A DNA stretch of 64,000 bases from Isoetes taiwanensis (taxonomy: Eukaryota; Streptophyta; Lycopodiopsida; Isoetales; Isoetaceae), in the NCBI GenBank assembly GCA_021234155.1, contig JAJEKV010000033.1, positions 13,029,614-13,093,613 of the forward strand. Direction: 5' to 3'. Position numbers and translations under genes: made by a program. This document shows positions 33,664-44,190 of this stretch, one piece after another; positions within the stretch are counted from its first letter, which is position 1, and the number at the start of each line of letters is the position of its first letter. Below the pieces are notes generated by a model. That model ran no database searches. It had not been told where the DNA came from and saw nothing but the letters and a program-made list of their open reading frames with translations.

Positions 33664-34132
33664 TCATTTCCCGCAGCATTGAAGGCCACCATTGTTATTA
33701 GAGACACAGTTGCTAAAAGTAAGAGTTGTATACTGGCCTTTACCATTCTTCTTTTTGCATGTGGCACTCATAGTTGTGGAACTCTGGTATGTGATGCTCG
33801 AACACGAATTAGCAAATCCAGCGCCACAGATAAGCGCGCCATCATTGTTTCCAATACAGTCATTCAGATTAAGGGAACTGCGTGTTTGGCTGCCACTCGT
33901 GGTCTTGCATGTTGCATCCAATTCATTTCCTGATATGCTAATGCTGCTGCATGACTTTTGGAAGTCGCACACTCCCTGCAACACCATACAATCCAGATCC
34001 AATATCAGAATTTCTCATCAAAATATCAGTTCGATATCAAGATTTTATACTTGCTTAGTTTCTTTTACTTACATGGACTTCGAGCACGCATACAAGCACA
34101 ATGAGGAATAGAATTGGCTGGATTGATGCCAT
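33664..34132 (-). CDS. Secreted cyanovirin-N homology (CVNH) lectin, two exons
   Basis: Exon 1 (34132-34073) encodes MASIQPILFLIVLVCVLEVH, a classic signal peptide. It ends at a GTAAGT donor, and the 97 bp intron (34072-33976) closes with TTGCAG. Exon 2 (33975-33664) is in phase and ends in TGA, giving 123 residues, about CVNH size plus a signal. The mature part is two pseudo-repeats, each with S-S-I, a T-C-K strand, then N-x-N-D/N-C-I/V and N-N-x-G-x-L. Cysteines repeat symmetrically (C29/C78, C43/C93, C60/C110, C70/C120). C29-C43 and C78-C93 match the two disulfides of cyanovirin-N; C60, C70, C110 and C120 are additional. The family binds high-mannose glycans, so an extracellular, possibly defensive, sugar-binding role is inferred. 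It is the only clearly intact gene here. Confidence 0.9.
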
Positions 34133-34177
34133 TCAGACTCTTCCTTGTTGATCGAGGCGCTCCCATCCTATTCTGCT

Positions 34178-34187
34178 CTTTTATAAC
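34178..34187 (-). promoter_or_regulatory. TATA box of the CVNH gene
   Basis: On the minus strand GTTATAAAAG lies about 46 bases before the ATG at 34132, giving a compact promoter with a very short leader. Confidence 0.65.
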
Positions 34188-34189
34188 AA

Positions 34190-35120
34190 CTTAGAACCAC
34201 ACTTGAGAATCTGTTTACGCATCCTAGTCATTTCTAACCACTCAATTTATTGCAAGTGCCAATGGGTTTAGGTCATAGTTCCATGCATGACTACGTGTGT
34301 CCCGCTCAAGGCCAGCCATGTCATTTGGCATCAACTAAAATCAATTGTGGTTTGAATTGTAGTTTGAGATTTATGCGCCACCTTATCTAGACGACAAACA
34401 TTAAAACAAAACAAGAACAGGATCACAAAAGATGATATTAATAAGGCTGCATCTCCATCAATGTATTGAGATTATGTATAGGTGTTACATATTTGGACAT
34501 TGGAAAAAGGGACCCTATAAAAAAACAAAAACCCAGAAAGGTGAGATGGCTTACCATTAAGAAAAAGGACCCCCCTATAAATACAAAACAAAAAAAGGTG
34601 GGATGGCCCCAAAAAAAGACAGATATTGACAAACGGCAATGCCTCTAGAAGTTTCTGGGGTTCTTTCCTGGGATCTTGCCTCTCTCTTGATGTGAGGGAG
34701 AAGCACAAACTCTTGCCCCCTTCTAACAAAAGGAAGTGTCCCAAAATGCCCATCCAATAAAATGCCACGTAGTTGTTGAGTATATGTCAATCTTAGCATC
34801 CCGACTCATGTCAGTTCCAACCACAACCCTTTTTTTCGTATTCAGGTAAAGGGAGAGAGAAGAACCCCACAAGATGGAGCCAAAAGAGTCATGAAGGCGT
34901 CATTTTCGCATCACTCTTCCATTTGTGCACACCGTAAGAACATGAGATCAGGACTAATAAAGAGGGGCTCTATTTGAGGCATGTATATCTAGCATAATAA
35001 CGTAGGGTTTCTTTTGTATTTTTGTACGTTTTTTCCTATGATTTTTATATGATTTGGTCGTCATATTTTATGAGACATACTAATGCATACATCTAGAGTG
35101 CATATATGCTTTTATATATA
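34190..35120. other. No recognisable gene
   Basis: It contains a short direct repeat around ACCC(CC)TATAAA near 34510 and 34570. Overlapping frames on both strands at 34438-34799 look incidental. Confidence 0.5.
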
Positions 35121-36089
35121 TGCTTTTCAGGAGGGAAGAAAGCCCTGTACGCTATGATGAATAGATGTTGGAGCGCAAATTTGTCTAGTTCGCCACTGAG
35201 GAAGACTCTATTCAAGACTCTTGTTCAAACAGTGGTACTGTATGGTTCTCCGATTTGGGGACCTAGCCTATCTGCGAGACAATGGAAGCGGATTGAGTCC
35301 GTTTTGAAAGTGTTTCTGGTAGAAGAATTGGGTGTGAAATCTCAGACACCATTTGCCATTATGCTTGCGGAGGCGGCTATGCTTCCGTTGGAAGTTGAAG
35401 CTCTGTGTCAAGCCATAAATTTTGCTAACAGGGTCAAGCTGCAGCCCGCTCATAGACCTTCAAAAATTGCTTATGAGCAATCCTGGGCATCGGGTTGGGG
35501 CCAAGATTTGATGAAGTGGGCGGCGAAGTTGGGGCATAACGTAAGAAAATTGGCCTGACTCGAGTCGGGGTGCGGATTTGGTGCAGAACTTGCGCTTTCT
35601 AGATTATGGCAAATGAAGGAAGTAGAATGCAAAGAATATCCGGATGAAATAAATCGATGGTTATTTACAAAGAACACGATTATCTGAATTCAAACATACC
35701 GAGATATTTGAAACATATGGTGGCAAGGTACGTGGATGAGTTCCCATCACCCGAGGTCGAAACGCGGATGGTCGAGGGTGCACCAAGGAAAACGAGTTAT
35801 GCTCATTCCGCACACATGGAAGTATTGAGGATGAAAACATGTTTTGTTTGGAATGTCCCGCTTATGCACATATCGGATGAAATATGGTGTAGACATTGCG
35901 CGATTTCACTTGATTTTTGAGATGGAACCATATACTCTTAGTAGATTTATCAAGGATATAGATTCCCATCATTCTTTTCTTTCAAATTTATGAAGTTTTA
36001 CATTGTACATTTGTTTTTCCCCATGACCTTAAGGTCCAAAAAGGGCATGATTCAATACATTATTATTATTATTATTATTATTATTATAA
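35121..36089 (+). mobile_element. 5'-truncated LINE (3' end only) with (TTA)n tail
   Basis: The frame 35121-35558 reads as the region downstream of a LINE reverse transcriptase: K-A-L-Y-A-M-M-N-R-C, TLVQTVVLYGSPIWG, RIESVLKVFL and LAEAAMLPLE in the order typical of non-LTR elements with a long C-terminal domain. A frame change leads to 35657-35920. The element ends with a (TTA)n run at 36058-36089, the kind of simple-repeat tail found on several LINE clades. It is a different clade from the 20.4-24.6 kb L1-type element. 5' truncation is typical of incomplete reverse transcription. Confidence 0.85.
36058..36089 (+). repeat. (TTA)n microsatellite at LINE 3' end
   Basis: About ten TTA units directly after the LINE 3' region. 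Confidence 0.95.
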
Positions 36090-36199
36090 TTCCCTCACAT
36101 TCTTAATGGTTTGCCCTTTATGGAATTCTTAAACTTAGAAAACTTGACATGCGGCTCGAATGCTTTATTTTAGGGTTGTAAAGGCAACGGCCGACTCCA

Positions 36200-36505
36200 A
36201 ACCTGCTTAGTTATGGTGCATATTCACACGGGGGTGACTCAGGCATCGAGAGTCAGCTTGTCGGGTATATTTGCCCTTTATTACTCGATCTAGACCATAG
36301 ATAGTGACCTTCATTTGTGGGGTATGCTTATACAAGTTTTGATATACTGTATAACGAGGTTTGCGAAATAATATGCACCCAAACTAAAAGGGGTTTTCGG
36401 GGGGTTTTAATTTAAACATGTTGAATGTAATGGTTTGTGTTAATTAATGTTAATAGTGATTATGTTGGTTGCTATATTAAATTCAATTTTGGGCCCTTTG
36501 GGCCC
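36200..36505 (-). mobile_element. Foldback element, inverted relative of 1657-2053
   Basis: The arms GGTGCATATTCACACGGGGG (about 36212) and the opposing ATATGCACCCAAAC (about 36373-36386) match the 1780/2024 inverted repeats, though less perfectly. The segment then continues to a GGGCCC-TTT-GGGCCC block ending at 36505. It abuts repeat copy 2 at the same point as its relative abuts copy 1, but in reverse orientation. Confidence 0.75.
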
Positions 36506-39500
36506 AACAACAGAAGCAAACATAGATAAACTTTGAGGTAAACAAGGAAATAAAAGTCAAAATAACAAAATGAATGATGTGTTTATTGCAAACCATATAC
36601 TTTAAATTGCATACTCCAAATTTGGACTTTGAGTCTGACTCCGAATGCCCTATTTTGATTAGTGGAGGTACTAAAAATCTTGCCAATCAATGCTTTTAAA
36701 ATGTTTGAAGATGTAGTTCTGCTTAGCTTTATGCCACTAGATTGAGACATCCAAGTCACCTTCACGACGTTGAGTAGAAGCTGCAATCATCACATCCCTA
36801 AATACATTTGAACTTTTCAACATTTGAGATGTCAACAATTGTGTTTCTAAGAACACAACATCACATCCATGAATACATTTGAACTTTGAACTTTTCAACA
36901 TTTGAAATGTCAACAATTGTGTTTGTAAGAACACGGTGATATATAAGACCACTCTACCATTACGAATTGAAGCTATCTCAACTGGTGTGAAGTCTTTATT
37001 GGATATCAACATACCGGAAAAAAATAACTCATGGAATAGCACATCTTTCTTTCTGCAATAAGCAACACTTATGAACAATAAAGAATATGCAAATGAAACA
37101 TGCATGTAGTCAACTTATACAAAATTTAAGGAACTTGCCAGAACTAAGAACTAATGGATATGATGTAATAAGCGCATAGCATGAGATGTATCAAAGAGAA
37201 GCATGGGCTGATGTTTTGTGTTGTTCATGTGTATCCTTGCAGAACATGGTAGTTACACCTCAAGATATGATTTTGCAGCAACCGAGATATCTTCTCGCCA
37301 TTCTCAAGTTTCCTCTAATGAAGCATCGTCAATGATTATGCGAAAAGTAGCATGTGTAGTCTAAAGGAGTCTGAGCATCCTAAGAATTTACAAGAACCAA
37401 GCAATGTTGGCTTCAGGCACTTATACGTAAACCAAACAAGAAAGTAATGATCTGCCAAGATAGCAATATAATGTAATCTGCTTCTAAGTTAGATCCAAGT
37501 CCTGTGATATGTATCCATGCTTTTGCAGGCTATGCCATTTCAAATCATTGAAAGGGAAGTCACTCTAAAGTATTCGTTGGCCTGGAAGTAAAGGATCTTC
37601 ACATTCAATAATACCTACAAGGACGACATACATACCATTAGGATGCTATTGAATCTTCAAGCTTACTTCTAACAGGAACGAATGTCAACATTTTAAGATA
37701 CTTGAGCTTTGAAATAGAAAATAGATAGATGGATAAAGCTACCCAGAGAGGCCAGGGGCCATGGCGAGGCTGGCTCCAAGGCTAAGCATAATAAGTTGTG
37801 CATCCACAGGGCCAGCATACAACTTCATGAAAACCGAAAGAGTGGTATATAAAGTGTTCTTATCATTATGACCTTCGTTGCTTCATTCTTAATATGTTTA
37901 CATCAAACTTACTTAGCAACACACTAAGCACGATAAAGTGACGATGCCTGTTCTTGCCCTTTAGTGTTTCTTGGTTGCATATGCTCTGTCATTTATGAAG
38001 TACATCATAAGAGTCTTTATTAATGTCCATAGAAGACCACATTGCATTAGGTTGATGGGGGAATATAATAATATAAGAATCTCCAGTCTATGAAAAAGTA
38101 TGGTAAGAACAATACGCTGTCCTTTTTGATGATCAGGTTCTAACAGGGCTCTAGAATGATGTTGAAGGACTAGGTAAGAATTTCAAACACTACACTTGGC
38201 TGGCTATAAACAAACTTGCAGATGCATGACTCAAAGTAAAGAGTGTACATTAATCTTTTTAAGGCTGGTAAAATGGCTTAGTCAAAATTACAGTGTGGTA
38301 CTGGTACTGCCTAATTGTTACCCCTTTTTTAATACTTTACATTTTTTGTCCATTTGGAATGCACTTTATGTTTTAAATGGTTTGCTAAATAAAGTCACAT
38401 TGCAGAAGAGATCCTTATAGTTATGGGTTGTGTTCTAAAACTTTGATAGATTCCTTTGACACATGTTCACACTTTGTTTGCATGTAGAGCTTCACGAATC
38501 TTTCTGTCATCAATTGCATGCACCCCATTTTTACTATTATTCTCAATGATCCATCCCTTGCCACAAAGTTTGCATCTCTGATTAACCCTATTCAGCGAAC
38601 TCAGACATCCACCCATTCATATATCCACCCATTCTTTCGAAAGAATACAACTTGGACCCAACCTTGCTTTATGAATACACGATCTAACAAATTTGCTGAT
38701 TTCGTATATATTTTGCTCTATTGGAATCCTGCATGTTATTTAGCTCCTTCATTTCTATCTGCTAAAGAGTCTTCGAGATAAGAAGGCTGTATCAAATTGT
38801 TTGACATTTTCTTTTTCTTTAGCAGATAGACAGAAAGGAAGACGTAATCTACAGGTTCACATGCAATTGCCAGACATCAAACATCACTTGCATGAACAAT
38901 CACTGCTGCAAAGGCGACAATAGCTCCGTGTTCCAACAATATGGACCCAGCCAACAATTACCTAATTACCTGCAAAGGTCTGCCTTCTACTGTATCATGT
39001 CTCTTTGCTCAACCCAAATTGTGTAGACTAATGATGATTGTCTATCTGTTGCCACGGCTCATTCATTTAGCTATGAAGCAAAGCTCTTCATGCATAATAG
39101 ATTCAGGCATCATTATGACATTTTAGATAAGTAGTTCTATTATTGTCATTTCAGAATTCTGTAAAAGAGATCTATTGTCATTTATATTGGTCATATCAAC
39201 TACATGCAAGATATCATTGACGTCATTTATGTAGTGACGTTCTATATCATGCTGTATGTGAAAACCTCCTCAATTATTATGTTAGTTTTGTAAGAACATC
39301 ATGAAGAGACGCCAAGGTTTGAAAATGTTGTGCCAATGTGTTAAAAGGCATACAATGCACATTTAAGTGAACATCACAATAAAGTGGTGATTATGCTCTA
39401 TTCCAAAACCTCCTCAATTAGTGTGTATGGCCAAGGTTTGCAAAAGTCTGTATTAATGTGTAAAAAAGCACATAGCAACTCTTTACAAAAGAACAAGTAA

Positions 39501-39523
39501 CTATATAAGTCTGTTGACTTTTT
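36506..39523 (+). repeat. 2.6-3.0 kb repeat, copy 2 (uninterrupted)
   Basis: 36506-39117 matches 2054-4668 and 39118-39523 matches 18210-18610, with no gap between them. It is therefore the empty-site version of copy 1. No gene recognised. Confidence 0.95.
39238..39345 (+). repeat. Internal direct repeat, copy 1
   Basis: It contains GTGAAAACCTCCTCAATTAT and TTTGAAAATGTTGTGC. A second copy lies at 39620-39725. Confidence 0.8.
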
Positions 39524-39619
39524 GTTAAAACTTACCACGTGTTTCATGGTAAAGGCATAGATGCATGTGAAAGGAGTCACATTGCAGATGGAATAGAAGT
39601 TAATAATGCATAATCATAA

Positions 39620-39725
39620 TATTCTATATTATGTTGTATGTGGAAACCTCCTCAATTATTATGTTAGTTTTGTAGGAACATCCTGAGGCTGATGCCAAGA
39701 TTTGAAAATGTTGTGCTAATATAGG
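39620..39725 (+). repeat. Internal direct repeat, copy 2
   Basis: Diverged duplicate of 39238-39345 just beyond the shared repeat. Confidence 0.8.
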
Positions 39726-39903
39726 CATGTGCTAATATGTGATAATGTTGGATCTTTAACTATGTTGCATGGATCCAAATGCCATGAAGAAAATAGAGTG
39801 GTTGAATCTCAGTAGTTGCAATTCTTTGACCTTTCGATAGTTGTAAATATGACATCCAACTTGGACAATAACTTAAAAGGAGCATGATTGGCGGCCTACA
39901 TAT

Positions 39904-40085
39904 CACTACAAGAGGATGGGGGTATAGTGTCAACCCTTGTGTCAAGACATATGGATAGTGGCAGCTTTGTGACAAATGCTACTTTCTTGACACAAAGTGC
40001 TTCCACTGTGTCAAAATTGTGTCATGGACATAGTGTCAAATGTTTTATCAAAGGAATAACATCTTTTTGACAATTTTATATTCCA
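39904..40085 (+). mobile_element. CACTA-type terminus with subterminal TGTCAA repeats
   Basis: The sequence begins CACTACAAGAG, close to the plant CACTA consensus end. The next 180 bp carry at least seven TGTCAA or TTGACA motifs in both orientations, as in the subterminal transposase-binding zones of CACTA elements. A CACTA transposase gene lies to the right at 44.2-46.7 kb on the minus strand and could belong to the same element. I found no matching opposite terminus. Confidence 0.6.
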
Positions 40086-40145
40086 CTTTATGTGCATTGT
40101 TGTAATTGACTTCTAAATAATGTTGTACCTGAGTTGTGACAATTT

Positions 40146-40240
40146 TTGGGTTGCCCCTAAGGGGGCAAGCCCTTGTTGAGGTGGGTTTGTGGCATATGCT
40201 AGGTATATGCCAATATATACCCAGAATATGCCAATGACTG
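40146..40240 (+). repeat. Dispersed repeat end, inverted relative to 32940-33036
   Basis: It starts TTTTGGGTTGCCCC and contains GGCATATGCTAGGTATATGC. It lies directly before the OBERON-like segment and may be the end of the element that carries it. Confidence 0.8.
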
Positions 40241-40269
40241 CTAAAAACCCATCATAGGCTGTAAATGTT

Positions 40270-42000
40270 AGGTTGCCCCTGTTGCTGGAGAGGAACTGTG
40301 GAAACCGGAAACCGGTGCTCGCTCAGAGGGTTCTTCTTAGGAGGACAGATTTGTCAAGCCAGATGCTTAGCAGAGCGCATCGTACTCAGTTAGAAATTTT
40401 TGTGGCTGTAAAAACTGGGATTCAAGGTTATTTGCTTCGTGAGAACACCAATAATATTAAAGCGAAGCTCTCGCAGATCCTCTTACAAACAAGGTGCCGC
40501 AATATTCTTTGTCGTCTGACTCCCAAATGATGATTGCGAATGCGGATCTGCTCACGAAGAATGGCTTTTTGCGGTGCTTGCATGTGTGTGGTCCGCTCTA
40601 AGTTTGATTATGACAATAATACATGTCGATTGGGTTGGTTGTGATGTTTGCCTTCATTGGTGTCATTTAGATTGTGGGCTGAATATGTCCTACATAACTC
40701 CTCGAGGCACCCCTGTGCATCCCGGATCTGATTTCAATGCATTGGATGTGGTTCCTCTTCCGAGCTTTTTGGTTTTGTCAAGGACGTTTTCATGAACTTT
40801 GCCAAGGATTGGGGAGGGAAACACTTGCAAAAAGAACCGGAATACGTTAGAAGAATTTTTTCAACAAAGTGAAGATACAAAAGGGAAGCATTTATGTTGG
40901 AGAGTCTGAACAATTGTTAGCTAAGCTAGAGGACATGGCGGATACTTCTAAGGTCCGCAAGAGCATGCTCGTGTTCTTTACATGTATGTTCTTGCTCGGG
41001 CCTTTAAAAGTTTCAATTGATTACTGTGTCGTATTATGTGGTTGATTCTCTTTGGATGTATGGCTCTCTTGTAGTTTTGTTTGTGGTTTTACATGTTTTA
41101 TTCTATGTAATGGCTCTTCATTTGTTTGCTAATGAGGAAGTTGTAAGTTGTGCATGCACTTGAGCTTTAGTAAGTTATGGTACCCATAATCAAAACCTCT
41201 TAATAGTTACAAAATGTACTTGTAGCTGATTTGTTCTATGTAGTTCCTATAAGGATGATTTATGAATGTATGGTTAAACATGAAAATGATTGCAGATGAA
41301 GATCTTGACATTGAAGTATCACAAGGAACTCGCAACAAAAAGTGCTCAACCTTCCGAAACTACAAAGAATCTTGCGACAACGGCAGAGATCTAGTGGTGC
41401 ATCCCATCACATTGCCTCACACAAATGAGCACTCTTGACTTAGATAGGGCCGCGAGTACGCTTTGCAAACTTATGATCGGGAGTTAGAAGAGAAGCACAC
41501 GTAAGCTGGCGAGATACAACATGATAGAGCAAGGCAAAAGGAAGAAATCAAGGAACTTGAAAGGTCAAGCATCTGAGAGGCTCAAATGTTTCAAAATCGT
41601 CGCGGATGAAGAAACGCAGAAAAGCTGAAGCATTACGAGAGGATTGTTTTGGCTAAATCTGCGAAAAATAGATGAGGAGTATGAGTACAAGTTAACCAAG
41701 TTGCACATAAATGAGGTGGAAGAGAGAAGAAGAAAGCGACTTCGAAGAACTTCAAATGTTTGAGAGGGACTTGGTGATTTCAATTCAATGAAAGCCGGGC
41801 TAATCAATGACATACAAGATCTTTTCTGCAGAAATGGAGGCAACAAAAAGTCGGGTATTACATGGAAATCAAAAGCGGATAATGTTCTACATAGTTGCAT
41901 GCTCTATTTTTCCGATGTAAGGTCCTCTTTATGTGCTTTCGGAAGTTGCATTTGTAATTATACTTTTGTACATCGACTTGGAGGCATGTAAATCTTTTTA
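40270..42000 (+). pseudogene. OBERON/TITANIA-like PHD-finger gene fragment
   Basis: A central-to-C-terminal OBERON-type protein can be followed. LSRAHRTQLEIFVAVKTGI and TRCRNILC come first (40273-40530), then the PHD finger: AFCGACMCVVRSKFDYDNNT (40566-40625) and VGCDVCLHWCHLDCGL (40634-40681). FGFVKDVFMNFAKDWG (about 40767) and EDTKGKHLCW follow. After a 312 bp intron (40984-41295, GTATGT...TTGCAG) comes the coiled coil with YDRELEEKH, IVLAKSAK, EEYEYKLTKLHINEVEERR and a C-terminal INDIQDLF. Family members act in meristem regulation by reading chromatin. Several frameshifts, a Cys-to-Arg change in the PHD finger and absence of the N-terminal half mark it as broken. HWCH and FGFVKDVF favour the OBE3/OBE4 (TITANIA) branch. 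Confidence 0.85.
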
Positions 42001-44190
42001 CGAGAAGCGGCATGATTTGTAAAACCTCCCCGCCTCATAGAAGACATCTATTTTATGTCATGTCCGAGGCGGTCGGACTCATACAAACTCAAAACCCAGG
42101 CACTGCTTTAAACAAAGGCACGCTTTTAGCCAGAAATCTCAATGTTCACACACTTGTCCTCCTTAATAAGGTTCCCTAAATGTATTGTAAATTATCGTTG
42201 CCTGTGCCAAAATACATGGACATTACTTACCCTCTTATTGAGAACTGTTAGTTTGATCTCCGAATTGGCTTCTTGGCTCTGAAGTCATCCATCAAAGGAA
42301 ACTAATATCAAAATGCCCCTCAATTCTCTGTTGACTTAATTCCTTATTATGACAAGGCTTCTTCCAATATGGCGTATATCGATGTTAACATTGTACCATT
42401 ATAAAAGTCTAGAAAGTAGCATTTCCAATTTTGACTTTTCCCACATCTACGGAAAACAATTGTTTGTGGATCTGTTTTTGAACAAAAGTAAAGGAGGATT
42501 ATATAGGCCTATTATCACATGTCATTGGAGAAATATGTTTTGTGACAAAGTTTTATGTGTAAAAGCTACAAAGATGCTATCGCAAAAGGGGTTAGATCCA
42601 CTAAGTTTTTGAGCATTTGAGTGTTGAGTGTTGGGTCAAATTTGCAATAGTTTGGAGCTAATAGCTAGTAGGGCTTGCTATTAAATCATATGTTATTTTA
42701 GTCTAGGTTTGCTAGGCTCCTATACATCTTTTGTATTTTGAAAATAGGCTGGAAATAGGGCTCGCTACCATATACCCTTTGTATTTTGAAAAGATCGGGT
42801 CCCTTTGCCGTTCCTGTGGGCAATTGCCGCGACAAACAAAGTTCTCTATGCACAAGATCTTGGGGTGCTTGTGGGTTGCAACCTTTTGACCAAGCATGCT
42901 TAATTAATCATGAGTAGATACCCTAGTTGATATATAATTCCAAATGTGCTCAAGTCAAGAAATATCGTCCGTTTTTCTCACTCAGTTCTAAATAGTAAAT
43001 GCTTAATTCTTTGTATGGTTACCCCTATGATCCATTATGGACATGGAGATGTTACACCATGGAGATCTTACACCATTCAGCAACAAGTGTAATTTTACCC
43101 ATATTTAATTTGGACATCGAGATGTTGCAAAGATATATCATCATGCACAGGCAAATTCATCCAGAGGTCCTTGTATCATCTTTGTTACTGATGCTGCTCA
43201 TTTGCAAGTTATTATTAGGACACTTGCAATATTGTCATTTAATGCACAATCACAAAACCCATTGGCGTTTTTAGATCATTCACTTTTTAATTCTGATGAA
43301 AAGGTATGGCATCAACAATGAAACTAGTAGCAAAGGAAATAATTGCACCATAGATTCATGTTTAAAGGAATATATTTGTCTTTAGGAAATTGATTGTTGA
43401 GCTGTTCTTTGCTAACCAAGTTGTGCCTACTTTTGTTCTTGTAGATTCTTTAGAGTGTCATATCACTGGCATAGAGAATCCTATCAAGTTCACTTCTACA
43501 AGACGTCCTAATGTGCTGAGGTTCAAGATTAAACCAATGTTGTTTTATGTAGTTTGCATCCTACGAGCATATCATTCTTCATTTGGAATAACTGTTTGGA
43601 TTGGTTGGTAGAAATTTTGATTGATTGTGAAAACATGACTTTGAAGTATGATTTAAGCCACTTTACCCTCCGGACATGGAGGGCAACCCTCCGTGTGCAG
43701 CACCTTGTTTCTTAAGACTTGTAATAAAACATCATTCAATATTATAACTGATACTTCGATGGAATTGTGTTGAACATTCATACATCATTATCATACAACT
43801 TTGTCTAATTTGAGATGACTTTAAGTCGATTTTGCATCGATTTCATAAGGATAATGAGGAGCATTAATAATTACATATATCAAATAACTTATATCCAAGG
43901 GGGGTTCACATAGTTTCGGCCGTACAAACCACGTGAGTGACCCGAAATGGTTTGTTTTCCCTTTAAACCGTACATATACTCGTACCTAGGGGTAGCTTTT
44001 AGGGGTTTTTAGGGCAATTTTGGCACTGTATATGGCTGGAAAGGGGGTTTCTGAAAAAATTCAAACACGTATACAAGGGGATTTTTGCCGACCCCTTGCA
44101 CGCAGGTGGCATACCCCCTATACAATAGGTGCATCCCCCGGGCTTATATCATAGGAGTAATAGCAATAACATTAACAATACTAACCAATG
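42001..44190. other. No recognisable gene
   Basis: Short frames only, apart from a weak 73-codon frame at 43390-43611 without a known motif. The part 43890-44150 is richer in G runs (GGGG and CCCC blocks) but unassigned. Confidence 0.5.

Noticed and set aside
34438-34799. Overlapping frames on both strands near 34.4-34.8 kb
   Set aside because: Mutually overlapping, no motifs, associated with a short direct repeat; likely incidental.
2054-39523. The two 2.6-3.0 kb direct repeats as LTRs of one giant retrotransposon
   Set aside because: No TG/CA ends, primer-binding site, polypurine tract or gag-pol between them, and the interval holds unrelated elements and a host-like gene.
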